DNA from: SZUA-442 sp963753185
GTDB taxonomy: Bacteria > Actinomycetota > Acidimicrobiia > Spongiisociales > UBA5794
Reading direction: 5' to 3'
DNA: 64,000 nucleotides
NCBI GenBank assembly: GCA_963753185.1
Contig: CAVWBO010000007.1
Location: 496,001 to 560,000 of the forward strand
Shown here: positions 1 through 8,240 of the stretch, one piece after another
Position numbering within the stretch: the stretch's first letter is position 1
Layout: each line of letters starts with the position of its first letter
Position numbers and translations under genes: made by a program
The notes under the pieces: generated by a model
The model's database searches: none
The model's input: only the letters and a program-made list of their open reading frames with translations
Told to the model about the DNA's origin: nothing

Positions 1-783
1 TTCCTCACGCGAACCGCTCAGCTCGCGGACGTCGTCTTCCCCGCAGCAGCCGGTTGGGCCGAATCCGAGGGGACTGTCACGTCGTCCGAGCGCAGGGTCC
101 AGAGGGTCCGCAAGGCACTCGATCCACCCGGTGATGCACGGGACGACCTCGACATCCTGTACGACCTCGCACGAACCCTCGGCCACGACTGGGGCGAGCC
201 GGAGGCCGGGACCGTGTGGGACGAGGTGCGCACCCTCTCCCCGATGCACGCCGGCATGTCCTACGACCGCCTCGACGAGCTCGGAGGCATCCAGTGGCCA
301 TGTCCCGACGACGACCACCCGGGGACCCAGTTCCTCCACGGATGGCTCTGGGACGAACCGATGGTCAGGGAGCCCGTGCCGTTCTCACCCGTGGAGTGGG
401 CGCCACCGATCGATCCCCTCGACGACGACTACCCCATCCGGTTGACGACCGGTCGCCGTCTCGACGGGTACAACACGGGCGTGCAGTCGGGTGGATTCCG
501 GTCGCCCATCCGACACGGTGCCGTCATCGACATGACACCGGAACAGGCAGAGGACCTCGGCGTATCCGATGGCACCATGGTTCGTGTCACGTCGCGCCGC
601 GGTTCGATCGAGGTCCCCGTCCGTCTCACCAAGGGACTCCGGCGGGGTCTCGTGTTCATGGCGATCCATTCACCCGACGACGTCGACGTCAACACGCTCA
701 CGCTCGATGCGTGGGATCCGAAATCGGGAACGGCAGAATTCAAGGCGACAGCAGTGCGGATCGAACCGGCATCGATGAGCTGA
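1..783 (+). CDS. Formate dehydrogenase catalytic (molybdopterin) subunit, C-terminal part
   Basis: C-terminal 260 residues of a molybdopterin-dependent oxidoreductase cut by the left window edge; the start, the catalytic Cys/Sec and any N-terminal Fe-S site are not visible. Seen: the end of the MopB domain (ADVVFPAAAGWAESEGT, visible residues 9-25) and the dinucleotide-binding C-terminal domain with TTGRRLDGYNTGVQ, the SRRGSIEVPVRL strand and the closing EFKATAVRIEP. In the family this domain clamps the bis-MGD cofactor of cytoplasmic formate dehydrogenases. The NuoE/NuoF-like subunit, Fe-S subunit, fdhD, mobA and formate-THF ligase that follow support an NAD-linked formate dehydrogenase oxidising formate to CO2. 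A different FdhA-like substrate cannot be excluded without the active site. Confidence 0.85.
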   Translation, partial: FLTRTAQLADVVFPAAAGWAESEGTVTSSERRVQRVRKALDPPGDARDDLDILYDLARTLGHDWGEPEAGTVWDEVRTLSPMHAGMSYDRLDELGGIQWPCPDDDHPGTQFLHGWLWDEPMVREPVPFSPVEWAPPIDPLDDDYPIRLTTGRRLDGYNTGVQSGGFRSPIRHGAVIDMTPEQAEDLGVSDGTMVRVTSRRGSIEVPVRLTKGLRRGLVFMAIHSPDDVDVNTLTLDAWDPKSGTAEFKATAVRIEPASMS

Positions 784-841
784 GGCGAGCATCGACTATC
801 AGACAACCTCCGACGCCCCGAGTGCCAGCGAGCGACTCGCC

Positions 842-2597
842 GTGGAATCCGTACTCGGCCAACCCGGCTCCGTGTGGGACGGCGGGGAGCGCTCCGACAT
901 GGACGACCACGTCGCGTACGGGGGCTTCGGCCACGCATCGGACCGGCGTCACCTCCTCCTTCCGGCGCTGCACGCCGTCCAGTCCGCCATCGGGTGGGTG
1001 AGCCACGGAGCCATCAACTACATCGCTGAGCGACTGCCGGTCTCCCCGGCCGAGGCATTCGGCGTCGCGGACTTCTATGACCTGATCGCGACCAGCCAGC
1101 GTCCTGCCCGCGTCGCGTGGGTGTGTGACGACATCGCATGCAAAGCACGCGGGGTCGACGCCACGCTCGATTCGCTCGCCGCCAGGCTCGGACCTGCGGG
1201 CGAAGCCCACGGGGACGTCATGTGGAGGCGGTCACCGTGCCTCGGCCAATGCGAGAAGGGTTCGGCAGCCTTCGTCCAGATTGCGGGCGGAACCGACGTG
1301 TCCCTCGCTCCGGCATCGACGGAGACCATCATCGAGATCCTGCGGGCCGAGGTACCACGATCGGTGGTCGAGCCGACCGAGCCGACACTCGGGACCGCCC
1401 TCCTGTCCCGCCGATCGGGGTCGATCCACGACCACATCGTCGGGGAGGGTTTCGTCGGTCTGCGGACAGCACTGCGAATCGGGAGCCAGGCAGTGATCGA
1501 CGAGATCGAGGCGAGCGGACTGCGAGGGCGTGGCGGAGCCTCCTTCCCGGCGGCGCTCAAGTGGCGCGCCGTCGCCGAATCGGGCGAGCCGCGCTACGTC
1601 GTGTGCAACGCCGATGAGTCAGAGCCGGGGACGTTCAAGGATCGAGTCCTCATGGAAGCCGACCCATTCGGCCTCATCGAGGCGCTGACGATCGCCGCCT
1701 TCGCGGTCGGGGCGACCCAGCGGATACATCTACATCCGTGGCGAGTATCCGATCGCCCATCGGCGCCTCGCCGAAGCCATCGACGAGACCCGTCGTGCCG
1801 GCTTCCTCGGCGGGGACATAGCTGGGTCCGAGTTCTCCTTCGACATCGAGCTGCGAAGCGGCGCTGGTGCGTACATCTGCGGGGAGGAGACGGCCCTCTT
1901 CAACTCGATCGAGGGGTTCCGGGGTGAGCCTCGGCAGAAGCCTCCGTTCCCCACCGAGGCGGGGCTGTTCGGACGACCCACCCTCGTCAACAACGTCGAG
2001 ACGCTGATGAACGTCCTTGCGATCCTCGACGAGGGTGGTGCCGCGTACTCGCAGACAGGAACCGCCGAGTCGACGGGTCCGAAGCTCTTCTGCGTGTCCG
2101 GCAACGTGGTGTCGCCGGGGGTGTACGAGGTCCCGTTCGGTGCGACGACCCGTGACCTCATCTCGCTCGCCGGCGGCATCGAGGGATCACTGCGTGCCGT
2201 CCTCGTCGGAGGCGCAGCCGGCACGTTCATCGCCGGAGGGCAGCTCGACGTCCCATTGACATTCGAGGCGACCAGGGAAGCAGGCATCTCGCTCGGGTCA
2301 GGCGTCGTGATGGTGTTCAACACCGATGCCGACATGACCTCGATCGCCGGGAGGATCGCCCACTTCTTCGCCGAGGAGTCGTGCGGGCTGTGCATCCCGT
2401 GCCGCGTCGGGACGGTCCGACAAGAAGAGTCCATCGGTCGGATCGGAGCCGGATCGAGCGACGTGCGTCGCGAGCTCGCCCTCCTGTCGGAGCTCGACGG
2501 GGTCCTCCGCGACGCCTCGATCTGCGGCCTCGGCCAGTTCGCGACCGTGGCGATCCAATCAGCCATCGACCTTCGCCTGATCGGACATCCGGAATGA
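842..2597 (+). CDS. Formate dehydrogenase beta subunit, fused NuoE/NuoF-like, with a +1 frameshift
   Basis: Electron-transfer subunit carrying electrons from the catalytic subunit to NAD+. The N-terminal third is a NuoE-like [2Fe-2S] thioredoxin fold with CDDIAC and CLGQC ligand pairs; the rest is NuoF-like, with the nucleotide/FMN region (GLRGRGGASFP, NADESEPGTFKDR), SLBB-like segment and C-terminal [4Fe-4S] motif CGLCIPC. The reading frame breaks near 1716-1721 (ACCCAGCGGA): residues up to AAFAVGAT are in one frame and GYIYIRGEYP onward are in the next, which fits one extra base. GTG at 842 opens the longest frame; ATG at 899 has a better ribosome site (GGGGAG about 9 bases upstream) and may be the true start. 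The stop overlaps the next start (ATGA), so the genes are translationally coupled. Confidence 0.85.
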
Positions 2598-3460
2598 CGG
2601 CCCAGCCACTCTCGGATCCGAGGACCGCTGTGGAGATAACGATCGACGGAGTCGCTACGCGGGTCCCGGAGGGTTCCACGGTGCTCGAGGCGTGTCGCAC
2701 CGTCGGGGCCGACGTCCCATCGCTCTGCTACCTCGAGACGCTCGAGCCGATCAACTCGTGCCGCGTGTGCGTCGTCGAGGTGGCAGGCTCACGGACCCTC
2801 GTTCCGTCCTGTTCGCGTGCGGTGTCCGAGGGCATGGACGTGTCGACGGACTCACCGCGCGTACAGCAGGCCCGCAGGACGGTGTACGAGCTCCTCGCAT
2901 CCGCAGTGGACCTATCGCTCGCGGAACCCGAGACGAAGCGCCAGATGGAGCGGTACGGGGTCGACCCGTCGAAGTACGAAGGCGGATGGCGACGCACCGA
3001 CGCCGTGAAGATCGAGGACGACCTCTACGTCAGGGACTACGACAAATGCATCATGTGCTACCGGTGCGTTGCCGCGTGCGGCCCCGACGCCCAGAACACG
3101 TTCGCCATCGACGTCGCCGGACGGGGGCTGACCTCGACCATCTCTACGGAGTACGACATCGCACTGCCCGATTCTGCCTGCGTCTACTGCGGTAACTGTG
3201 TCGGGGTGTGCCCTACGGGTGCGCTCATGTTCACGAGCGAGTACCGCATGCGTCAGGCAGGCACCTGGGACGAATCGGCCCAGACGGTGACGACGACGAT
3301 CTGCAGCTTCTGCGGCATCGGGTGCAATCTCGACCTCCACGTCCAGGACAACCGCATCGTCAAGGTGACGTCGCCCCTCGACCATCCCGTCACCGAGGGG
3401 CACCTCTGCATCAAGGGCCGATTCGGCTACGCCTACATCCAACCGGAGGAAAGCGAGTGA
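2594..3460 (+). CDS. Formate dehydrogenase Fe-S subunit ([2Fe-2S], two [4Fe-4S], MopB 4Fe-4S module)
   Basis: 288-residue iron-sulfur protein. In order: NuoG/FdhA-type [2Fe-2S] domain (CYLETLEPINSCRVC, later a CS motif, about residues 45-75), a linker, a ferredoxin domain with two [4Fe-4S] motifs (CIMCYRCVAAC about 150-160; CVYCGNCVGVCP about 196-207), then the MopB Fe4S4 module with CSFCGIGC and its last ligand in HLCIKGRFGY. These domains normally form the N-terminus of the catalytic alpha subunit. Here the protein stops just after GRFGYAYIQ, where the molybdopterin domain would begin, so this is either a split alpha subunit or a dedicated Fe-S subunit. It starts inside the stop codon of the preceding gene. 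Confidence 0.85.
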   Translation: MTAQPLSDPRTAVEITIDGVATRVPEGSTVLEACRTVGADVPSLCYLETLEPINSCRVCVVEVAGSRTLVPSCSRAVSEGMDVSTDSPRVQQARRTVYELLASAVDLSLAEPETKRQMERYGVDPSKYEGGWRRTDAVKIEDDLYVRDYDKCIMCYRCVAACGPDAQNTFAIDVAGRGLTSTISTEYDIALPDSACVYCGNCVGVCPTGALMFTSEYRMRQAGTWDESAQTVTTTICSFCGIGCNLDLHVQDNRIVKVTSPLDHPVTEGHLCIKGRFGYAYIQPEESE

Positions 3461-3480
3461 TGCCGCCCGACCGCTTCCCA

Positions 3481-3545
3481 CTTCGTGTTCGCAGGCTCAC
3501 GCGCCCCCCTGGCTCGCTCCGCTCGCCCGTCCCTCCCAAGGGGAG
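3481..3545 (+). repeat. Partial copy of the dispersed GC-rich repeat, upstream of fdhD
   Basis: The stretch beginning CTTCGTGTTCGCAGGCTC and ending CCCAAGGGGAGGA closely matches the segments near 26660-26722 and 26790-26845 (CTCGTGCTCGCAGGCTCGCG, then GCTCACTCCGCTCGCCCGTC). It separates the Fe-S subunit from fdhD. A well-placed GGAGG and an ATG overlapping the upstream stop (3460) lie just before it and now open only a 36-codon frame running through the repeat, so the repeat may have inserted into the original fdhD start region. That reconstruction is inference. Confidence 0.65.
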
Positions 3546-3566
3546 GACCTCCTTGGGTGGAGTGGC

Positions 3567-4347
3567 GTGATTCGCCGCGTCACTCGGTTCTCCCCGAAGG
3601 CAAAGGAGGACTTCGACGATGTGCTCGTCGAGGAGGCGCCCGTCGAGTTCAGGCTCGGTGGCGTACCCCTTGCGGTCCTCATGCGGACGCCTGGCCACGA
3701 CCGCTATCTCGGCCTCGGGTTCGCGATCACCGAAGGCATCGTCATCGGGCCCCACGAAGTCGACGACGTGCAGGCGACGGGCTCGGACGGTGGGGACCGG
3801 TACGACGTGATCCTGGCCGACGGAGTGGTCGTCGATCCCGAGCAATTCCGACGGAACCTCTTCACGTCGTCGTCGTGTGGCGTGTGCGGCAAGGCCTCGA
3901 TCGACGCGGTCCGTGTCGCCGCCCGCCATGTACCCGACGGGCCGATGGTCGAGCGGTCCGTGATCTCGGCCCTCCCCGACCTCATGCGTTCGAGTCAGCA
4001 CGCGTTCGAGACGACGGGGAGCATCCATGCCGCTGCCGCGTTCGACGCGGACGGTGCCCTCCTCGGCATCTTCGAGGATGTCGGCCGTCACAACGCCGTC
4101 GACAAGCTCGTCGGATCGCTCGCCAGCGCCGGGTGGCCGCTTCGAACCCATGGTGATGATGGTCTCGGGACGCATCAGCTTCGAAATGGTCCAGAAGGCT
4201 GCCGTTGCCGGGATCCCGGTGATCTGCGGCGTCTCGGGAGCGTCATCGCTCGCGGTGGACCTCGGCGATGAACTCGGTATGACCGTCGTCGGCTTCGTCC
4301 GCGGCGACGGGTTCAACGTCTACACAGGTGCGGAACGGATCCTCTGA
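3567..4347 (+). CDS. fdhD: Formate dehydrogenase accessory sulfurtransferase FdhD, with a +1 frameshift
   Basis: FdhD passes sulfur from a cysteine desulfurase to the Mo-bisMGD cofactor of formate dehydrogenase, which activates the enzyme. Seen: VEEAPVEFRLGGVPLAVLMRTPG, the catalytic cysteine pair in SSSCGVCGKASID, and EDVGRHNAVDKLVGSLAS. The frame then breaks near 4131-4136 (GCCGGGTGGCCG); the next frame gives the typical end MVMMVSGRISFEMVQKA, then VSGASSLAVDL and FVRGDGFNVYTG. One extra base explains it. Total length of about 260 residues is normal for the family. The GTG start at 3567 follows GGAGTG. Adjacent mobA on the other strand makes the same cofactor. Confidence 0.85.
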
Positions 4348-4362
4348 ACTGCCGGCCGCCAC

Positions 4363-4941
4363 CTACGACCGGCCCGTCAGTGTCGAGTCCACGAGCCTGA
4401 GGTCGGCGGGTGTGTTGATGTTCATGAGCGAGCCCGGATCGACGTCGACGAGGGTGAGGTGCGGTGCGTCCATGACCATGCCCATCACCGATCGATCGCC
4501 CGACATCCGATGTGCCCGCACGAGTCCGACCAGATCCGCCGAGTACGCGCCGAGCAGCGGCTGGACGCGACCATTGCCACGAGCCACGCGAACCTGACCG
4601 GCCAGCAGCGGTGCGATCAGTCGGTCGATCACTGCCTGCGTCACGAGGGGAAGGTCGACGGCGAGGACCAGGACGTCTCGTCCGCCTCCATATCCCAGCG
4701 CAGCCTCGATCCCCGCAAGGGGCCCGGCCGAATAGGCAACGTCGGGAACCAGGACGGCCCCCCGGGGCGCATCCTGCCCTCCGCAGACGATGACTTCGTC
4801 GACGCGCGACACCAGGACACCCACGGCACGCTCGAGGAGGGTCTCGTCGCCGACTCGCAGTGAGGCCTTTGGCCGTCCCATCCGGGTACTCGACCCGCCG
4901 GCCAGAACAGCACCGATCATGGGCATCGTCATGACACCCAT
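4363..4941 (-). CDS. mobA: Molybdenum cofactor guanylyltransferase MobA
   Basis: 192-residue nucleotidyltransferase that joins GMP to molybdopterin to give MGD, the cofactor form used by formate dehydrogenase. The N-terminal GTP-binding signature GAVLAGGSSTRMGRPKA is at residues 10-26, followed by DEVIVCGGQ, the GPLAGIEAAL loop and the metal-binding AVDLPLV; the C-terminus has NINTPADL, typical of MobA. It is convergent with fdhD, 15 bases apart, so it is probably transcribed separately, but its role ties it to the neighbouring formate dehydrogenase. The start MGVMTMPMIG could be trimmed to a later Met without touching the motif. Confidence 0.9.
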   Translation of the reverse strand: MGVMTMPMIGAVLAGGSSTRMGRPKASLRVGDETLLERAVGVLVSRVDEVIVCGGQDAPRGAVLVPDVAYSAGPLAGIEAALGYGGGRDVLVLAVDLPLVTQAVIDRLIAPLLAGQVRVARGNGRVQPLLGAYSADLVGLVRAHRMSGDRSVMGMVMDAPHLTLVDVDPGSLMNINTPADLRLVDSTLTGRS

Positions 4942-5020
4942 TGTGGCGCGCTCTGCTCGGCTGGGCTTCCGGGGGCTGCCGTACCGGGGTCAGGCCGCCG
5001 GATTCGGTTAGCGTGGCCCC

Positions 5021-6709
5021 ATGAAGACCGACCTCGAAATCGCCCGATCCGTCAGCCTCCGCCCGATCACCGACGTAGCCGACGACATGGGCATCCCGGC
5101 AGAGTTCGTCGAGCAACGCGGCACGGGCCTGGCGAAGATCAAGCTCGGCGCGCTCGACGCCATGGGATCGCCCAGAGCCAAGTACGTCCTCGTCACCGCT
5201 GTCAACCCCACGCCGTTCGGGGAGGGCAAGACGACCGTGTCCGTCGGCCTCGCCCAGGGCTTCAAGCTGCTCGACAAGCAGGCCGTCCTGACGCTACGCC
5301 AGCCGTCGCTCGGTCCCACCTTCGGTATCAAGGGCGGCGCCGCCGGTGGCGGCTACTCACAGGTCGTCCCGATGGAGGAGATGAACCTCCACCTCACAGG
5401 CGACTTCCACGCGGTGACCTCGGCAAACAACATGCTCGCCGCGCTGATCGACAACCACATCTACCAGGGCAATCAGCGGTCGATCAACATCAAGCGCGTC
5501 ACGTGGCGCAGGGTCATGGATGTGAATGATCGGTCGCTTCGCAACATCGTGATCGGCCTCGGGACGACACTCGACGGGATCCCGCGCGAGTCGGGTTTCG
5601 ACATCACGGCGGCATCCGAGCTGATGGCGGTCCTCGGCCTCTCGACCAGCCTGCAGGATCTCCGCGAACGTCTCGGACGGATCGTCGTCGGGTACGACCG
5701 ACATGGCGAGCCCGTGACGGCCGAGGACATCAAGGGAGCCGGGGCGATGGCGGTGCTGCTCAAGGACGCCCTCAACCCGAACCTCATGCAGACCCTCGAG
5801 GGCACGCCAGCACTCATCCACACAGGGCCGTTCGCCAACATCGCCCACGGGAACTCGTCGATCGTGGCCGACAGGGTCGGAATCCGCAGCGGCGAGTACC
5901 TGATCACCGAGGCGGGCTTCGGATCCGACGTCGGCGCCGAGAAGTTCTTCAACCTCAAGTGCAGGGCGTCGGGCCTCGAACCCGACGTCGCGGTCATCGT
6001 CGCGACCGTTCGGGCGCTGAAGCTCAACTCGGGGAAGTACGAGGTCCGTGCGGGCAAGCCCCTCCCACCCGAGATGATCGCAGAGAACCCCGACGACGTG
6101 ATGGCAGGGGCAGACAACCTCAGGCGACACATCGGGAATATCCGCCAGCACGGCGTGACGCCGGTCGTTGCCGTGAACGCCTTCCCAACCGACCACGGAT
6201 CGGAGCACTCCGCCATCGGTGCGGTCGCCGAGCAGGCAGGTGTGAAGTGGGCCGTGGCCGATCCCTTCGCCCGGGGGGCTGCAGGCATGGTCGATCTCGC
6301 AGAGGCCGTTGCGGAAGCGGCGGAGGACGGCTCCCGGTTCACCCCGTTGTACCCGTCCGACATGAGCCTCCACGACAAGATCGAGACGATCGCGACGAAG
6401 GTCTACGGGGCGGCGGGCGTCGAGTACGACATAAAGGCACGGCGCCAGCTCGAGTCGTACGAGTCACACGGCTACGGCCACCTCCCGATCTGCATGGCGA
6501 AGACGCAGTACTCGTTCAGCCACGATCCGTCGAAGCTCGGTGCTCCTTCCGGTTGGATCCTGCCCGTACGTGAGGTGGAGCTCGTCGCCGGTGCCGGGTT
6601 CGTGCTCCCGCTGACCGGATCGATCAACCGGATGCCAGGCCTCGGCCTGCACCCAGCCGCCCACACCATCGACATCGACGAGAACGGCGAGGTCGTCGGC
6701 CTCAGCTGA
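5021..6709 (+). CDS. fhs: Formate-tetrahydrofolate ligase
   Basis: 562 residues, the normal length of the enzyme that makes 10-formyl-THF from formate, THF and ATP. Seen: P-loop TPFGEGKTT at residues 64-72, LRQPSLGPTFGIKGGAAGGG, HLTGDFHAVTSANNMLAA, VADRVGIRSGEYLITEAGFG and the C-terminal LPLTGSINRMPGLGLHPAA. It acts in the cytoplasm and could take up or release formate together with the neighbouring formate dehydrogenase, which makes this 7-kb stretch a formate/one-carbon module. TAGCGT at 5009-5014 lies six bases before the ATG with no good ribosome site, which suggests a leaderless transcript. Confidence 0.96.
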   Translation: MKTDLEIARSVSLRPITDVADDMGIPAEFVEQRGTGLAKIKLGALDAMGSPRAKYVLVTAVNPTPFGEGKTTVSVGLAQGFKLLDKQAVLTLRQPSLGPTFGIKGGAAGGGYSQVVPMEEMNLHLTGDFHAVTSANNMLAALIDNHIYQGNQRSINIKRVTWRRVMDVNDRSLRNIVIGLGTTLDGIPRESGFDITAASELMAVLGLSTSLQDLRERLGRIVVGYDRHGEPVTAEDIKGAGAMAVLLKDALNPNLMQTLEGTPALIHTGPFANIAHGNSSIVADRVGIRSGEYLITEAGFGSDVGAEKFFNLKCRASGLEPDVAVIVATVRALKLNSGKYEVRAGKPLPPEMIAENPDDVMAGADNLRRHIGNIRQHGVTPVVAVNAFPTDHGSEHSAIGAVAEQAGVKWAVADPFARGAAGMVDLAEAVAEAAEDGSRFTPLYPSDMSLHDKIETIATKVYGAAGVEYDIKARRQLESYESHGYGHLPICMAKTQYSFSHDPSKLGAPSGWILPVREVELVAGAGFVLPLTGSINRMPGLGLHPAAHTIDIDENGEVVGLS

Positions 6710-6839
6710 CGACGGTCACACCCTGACCGGGACGTCGCGATGGCACCACGCTGGTTCTTCGCCTGAGACGATGCAGCTCGGGCACTCGATTATCCACCTT
6801 CGAGGTGCACGGCGTAGCGGCCTGCGTGTATCGAGTCGA

Positions 6840-7223
6840 TCAGGACTCGGCCTTCGTCGTCCGGTGCCGGTGCCAGGGCCAGGCCCCCTCGACCTCGAGC
6901 ACGAGCGACCAGCTGAGGAATGTTCGGATCAGGACGAGCAGGCCGAGCACCAAGGCGCTTTCGATCGTGCCCTCGAGTGTCACGGTCTTGATCACGTCTG
7001 CAGCGATGAGCAGGTCCAAGCCGATGAGCAACCCGCGTGCGATGTAGCGCTTGAAGGTCTCGAATGCCTGGTCCGCATCCACGCGGAACCAATCGAGCAG
7101 GCCGGCCACGACCGACACGAGAACGCCGATGCAGATCACGGCGATCGCCAGAACCTCGATGACCTCGGCGACGTCGCGCGCGAAATCGAAAGTGAATCCG
7201 GCTTCCACCGCAATCGTGATCAC
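6840..7223 (-). CDS. DUF1622 family membrane protein
   Basis: 127-residue integral membrane protein with three hydrophobic segments: VAEVIEVLAIAVICIGVLVSVVAGLL (about 18-43), ARGLLIGLDLLIAADVI (about 67-83) and ALVLGLLVLIRTFLSWSLVLEVEG (about 90-113). The charged loop DADQAFETFKRYIARGL between the first two is characteristic of DUF1622. No function is established for the family. It starts with GTG and has a weak ribosome site; a later GTG at 7208 is possible. Its start faces the repeat array, and it converges with fhs across about 130 bases in which I see no clear terminator. Confidence 0.8.
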   Translation of the reverse strand: MITIAVEAGFTFDFARDVAEVIEVLAIAVICIGVLVSVVAGLLDWFRVDADQAFETFKRYIARGLLIGLDLLIAADVIKTVTLEGTIESALVLGLLVLIRTFLSWSLVLEVEGAWPWHRHRTTKAES

Positions 7224-7239
7224 CGGCGGATGCTACTCG

Positions 7240-7575
7240 CTGGCACCGTCCCGTCATCACGAGAATCGGGCGCCGAGGAATCCCCCCGCATCGTCGCTTC
7301 GCTCCTCTGCCGTCCCCCTTGCCTCGCTGGCACCGTCCCCTCATCACGAGAATCGGGTGCCGAGGAATCCCCCCGCATCGTCGCTTCGCTCCTCTGCCGT
7401 CCCCCTTGCCTCGCTGGCACCGTCCCCTCATCACGAGAATCAGGTGCCGAGGAATCCCCCCGCATCGTCGCTTCGCTCCTCTGCCGTCCCCCTTGCCCTC
7501 GCTGGCACCGTCCCCTCATCACGAGAATCGGGTGCCGAGGAATCCCCCCGCATCGTCGCTTCGCTCCTCTGCTGT
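7240..7575. repeat. Four tandem copies of an 87-88 bp repeat
   Basis: Units begin at 7240, 7327, 7414 and 7502, each opening CTGGCACCGTCCC and running through CATCACGAGAATC, GGAATCCCCCCGCATCG, TCGCTTCGCTCCTCTG and CCGTCCCCCTT. Copies differ by only a few bases; the third has one extra C. The second half of each unit, read in reverse, is the same sequence found at 26500-27115. All six frames are open through the array only because 87 is a multiple of three, so apparent repetitive proteins here are not genes. Confidence 0.9.
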
Positions 7576-7621
7576 CCCCCTTGAAAGGGGGACGAGGGGA
7601 CGAGGGGACGAGGGGACGAGG
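7574..7621. repeat. Hairpin head and 8-bp tandem repeat closing the array
   Basis: A perfect 9-bp stem GTCCCCCTT / AAGGGGGAC with loop GA (7574-7593) runs into ACGAGGGG repeated 3.75 times (7592-7621). The same hairpin with loop TC occurs at 26489 and 26980, the first next to a 9-bp tandem repeat. The stem could act as a weak terminator for transcripts entering the array, but there is no T-run. Confidence 0.75.
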
Positions 7622-7639
7622 TTGACGACGGGGGCTCGG

Positions 7640-7683
7640 TATATCGAATCGATATAGACAAATGTATCGAAACGATATACACT
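7640..7683 (+). promoter_or_regulatory. padR-ino1 promoter with two PadR-type operators
   Basis: Two palindromes share the core TATCGAAnCGATA: TATATCGAATCGATATA at 7640-7656 and TATCGAAACGATA at 7665-7677, with centres 23 bp apart (about two helical turns). They overlap a good promoter, TAGACA (7655-7660), a 17-bp spacer and TACACT (7678-7683), nine bases before the padR ATG. Occupancy of either palindrome would block RNA polymerase, so autorepression by the PadR protein encoded directly downstream is likely. The regulator assignment is inference from position and symmetry. Confidence 0.75.
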
Positions 7684-7692
7684 GCCGTCATC

Positions 7693-8211
7693 ATGCTCGA
7701 CTTCGCCATCCTCGGATTGCTCATGGAAGGTCCGCGACACGGATACGAGCTCAAGCACGCCCTCGGCGAGCTCGGGTTCTGGAAGGTGTCGTTCGGGTCC
7801 CTCTATCCCGCGCTGCGACGCCTCGAGAAGCGCGGCGCTATCGAGGCCATCGGGGGAACTGGTCGCAGGAAGGCATACGCGATCACCGATGCGGGCCGCG
7901 ACGCCTTCGACACGCTCCTCCAGGCGGACCCCGACGCATCCGAAACGGACAGGGCGTTCCAGGTCAGGCTCGCCTTCTTGGGCCACCTCCCCTCCGAACG
8001 TCGGGTGAAGATCCTCGAGGAGCGCCGCACGCGGCTGTCCACACAGCTTCGGAGCGCTCGGGACACGCTCGTCGAGGCACGCACTGCACGCAAGAACACC
8101 GACCGGTACCGCCTGGCGCTCATGGAGCATGCCCTGCGGTCCACGGAAGCCGACATCGCCTGGCTCGATGGCCTCGTCGCCACCGAGCGCAGGGTTGCCA
8201 CATCGAACTAG
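7693..8211 (+). CDS. PadR family transcriptional regulator
   Basis: 172-residue repressor with an N-terminal PadR winged helix (MLDFAILGLLMEGPRHGYEL, then GSLYPALRRLEKRGAI and RRKAYAITDAGR, residues 1-75) and a C-terminal helical dimerisation domain (RLAFLGHLPSERRVKILEER onward). It is followed 29 bases later by the inositol-1-phosphate synthase gene, the same pairing as Rv0047c-Rv0046c in Mycobacterium tuberculosis, so it probably controls inositol synthesis and itself through the upstream palindromes. Effector unknown. The -10 is nine bases before the ATG, so the transcript is probably leaderless. Confidence 0.92.
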   Translation: MLDFAILGLLMEGPRHGYELKHALGELGFWKVSFGSLYPALRRLEKRGAIEAIGGTGRRKAYAITDAGRDAFDTLLQADPDASETDRAFQVRLAFLGHLPSERRVKILEERRTRLSTQLRSARDTLVEARTARKNTDRYRLALMEHALRSTEADIAWLDGLVATERRVATSN

Positions 8212-8240
8212 CCATCGAACCAGGACGGCAGGAGGAACCC

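Noticed and set aside
842..4347. Formate dehydrogenase operon called a pseudogene cluster
   Set aside because: Both breaks are single-base insertions beside homopolymers, and the same type of break occurs in yidC, which should be essential; sequence error is at least as likely as decay.
7220..7575. Apparent repetitive proteins, or a CRISPR-like array
   Set aside because: Units of 87-88 bp are repeated in full with no unique spacers and no cas genes; open frames arise because 87 is divisible by three.
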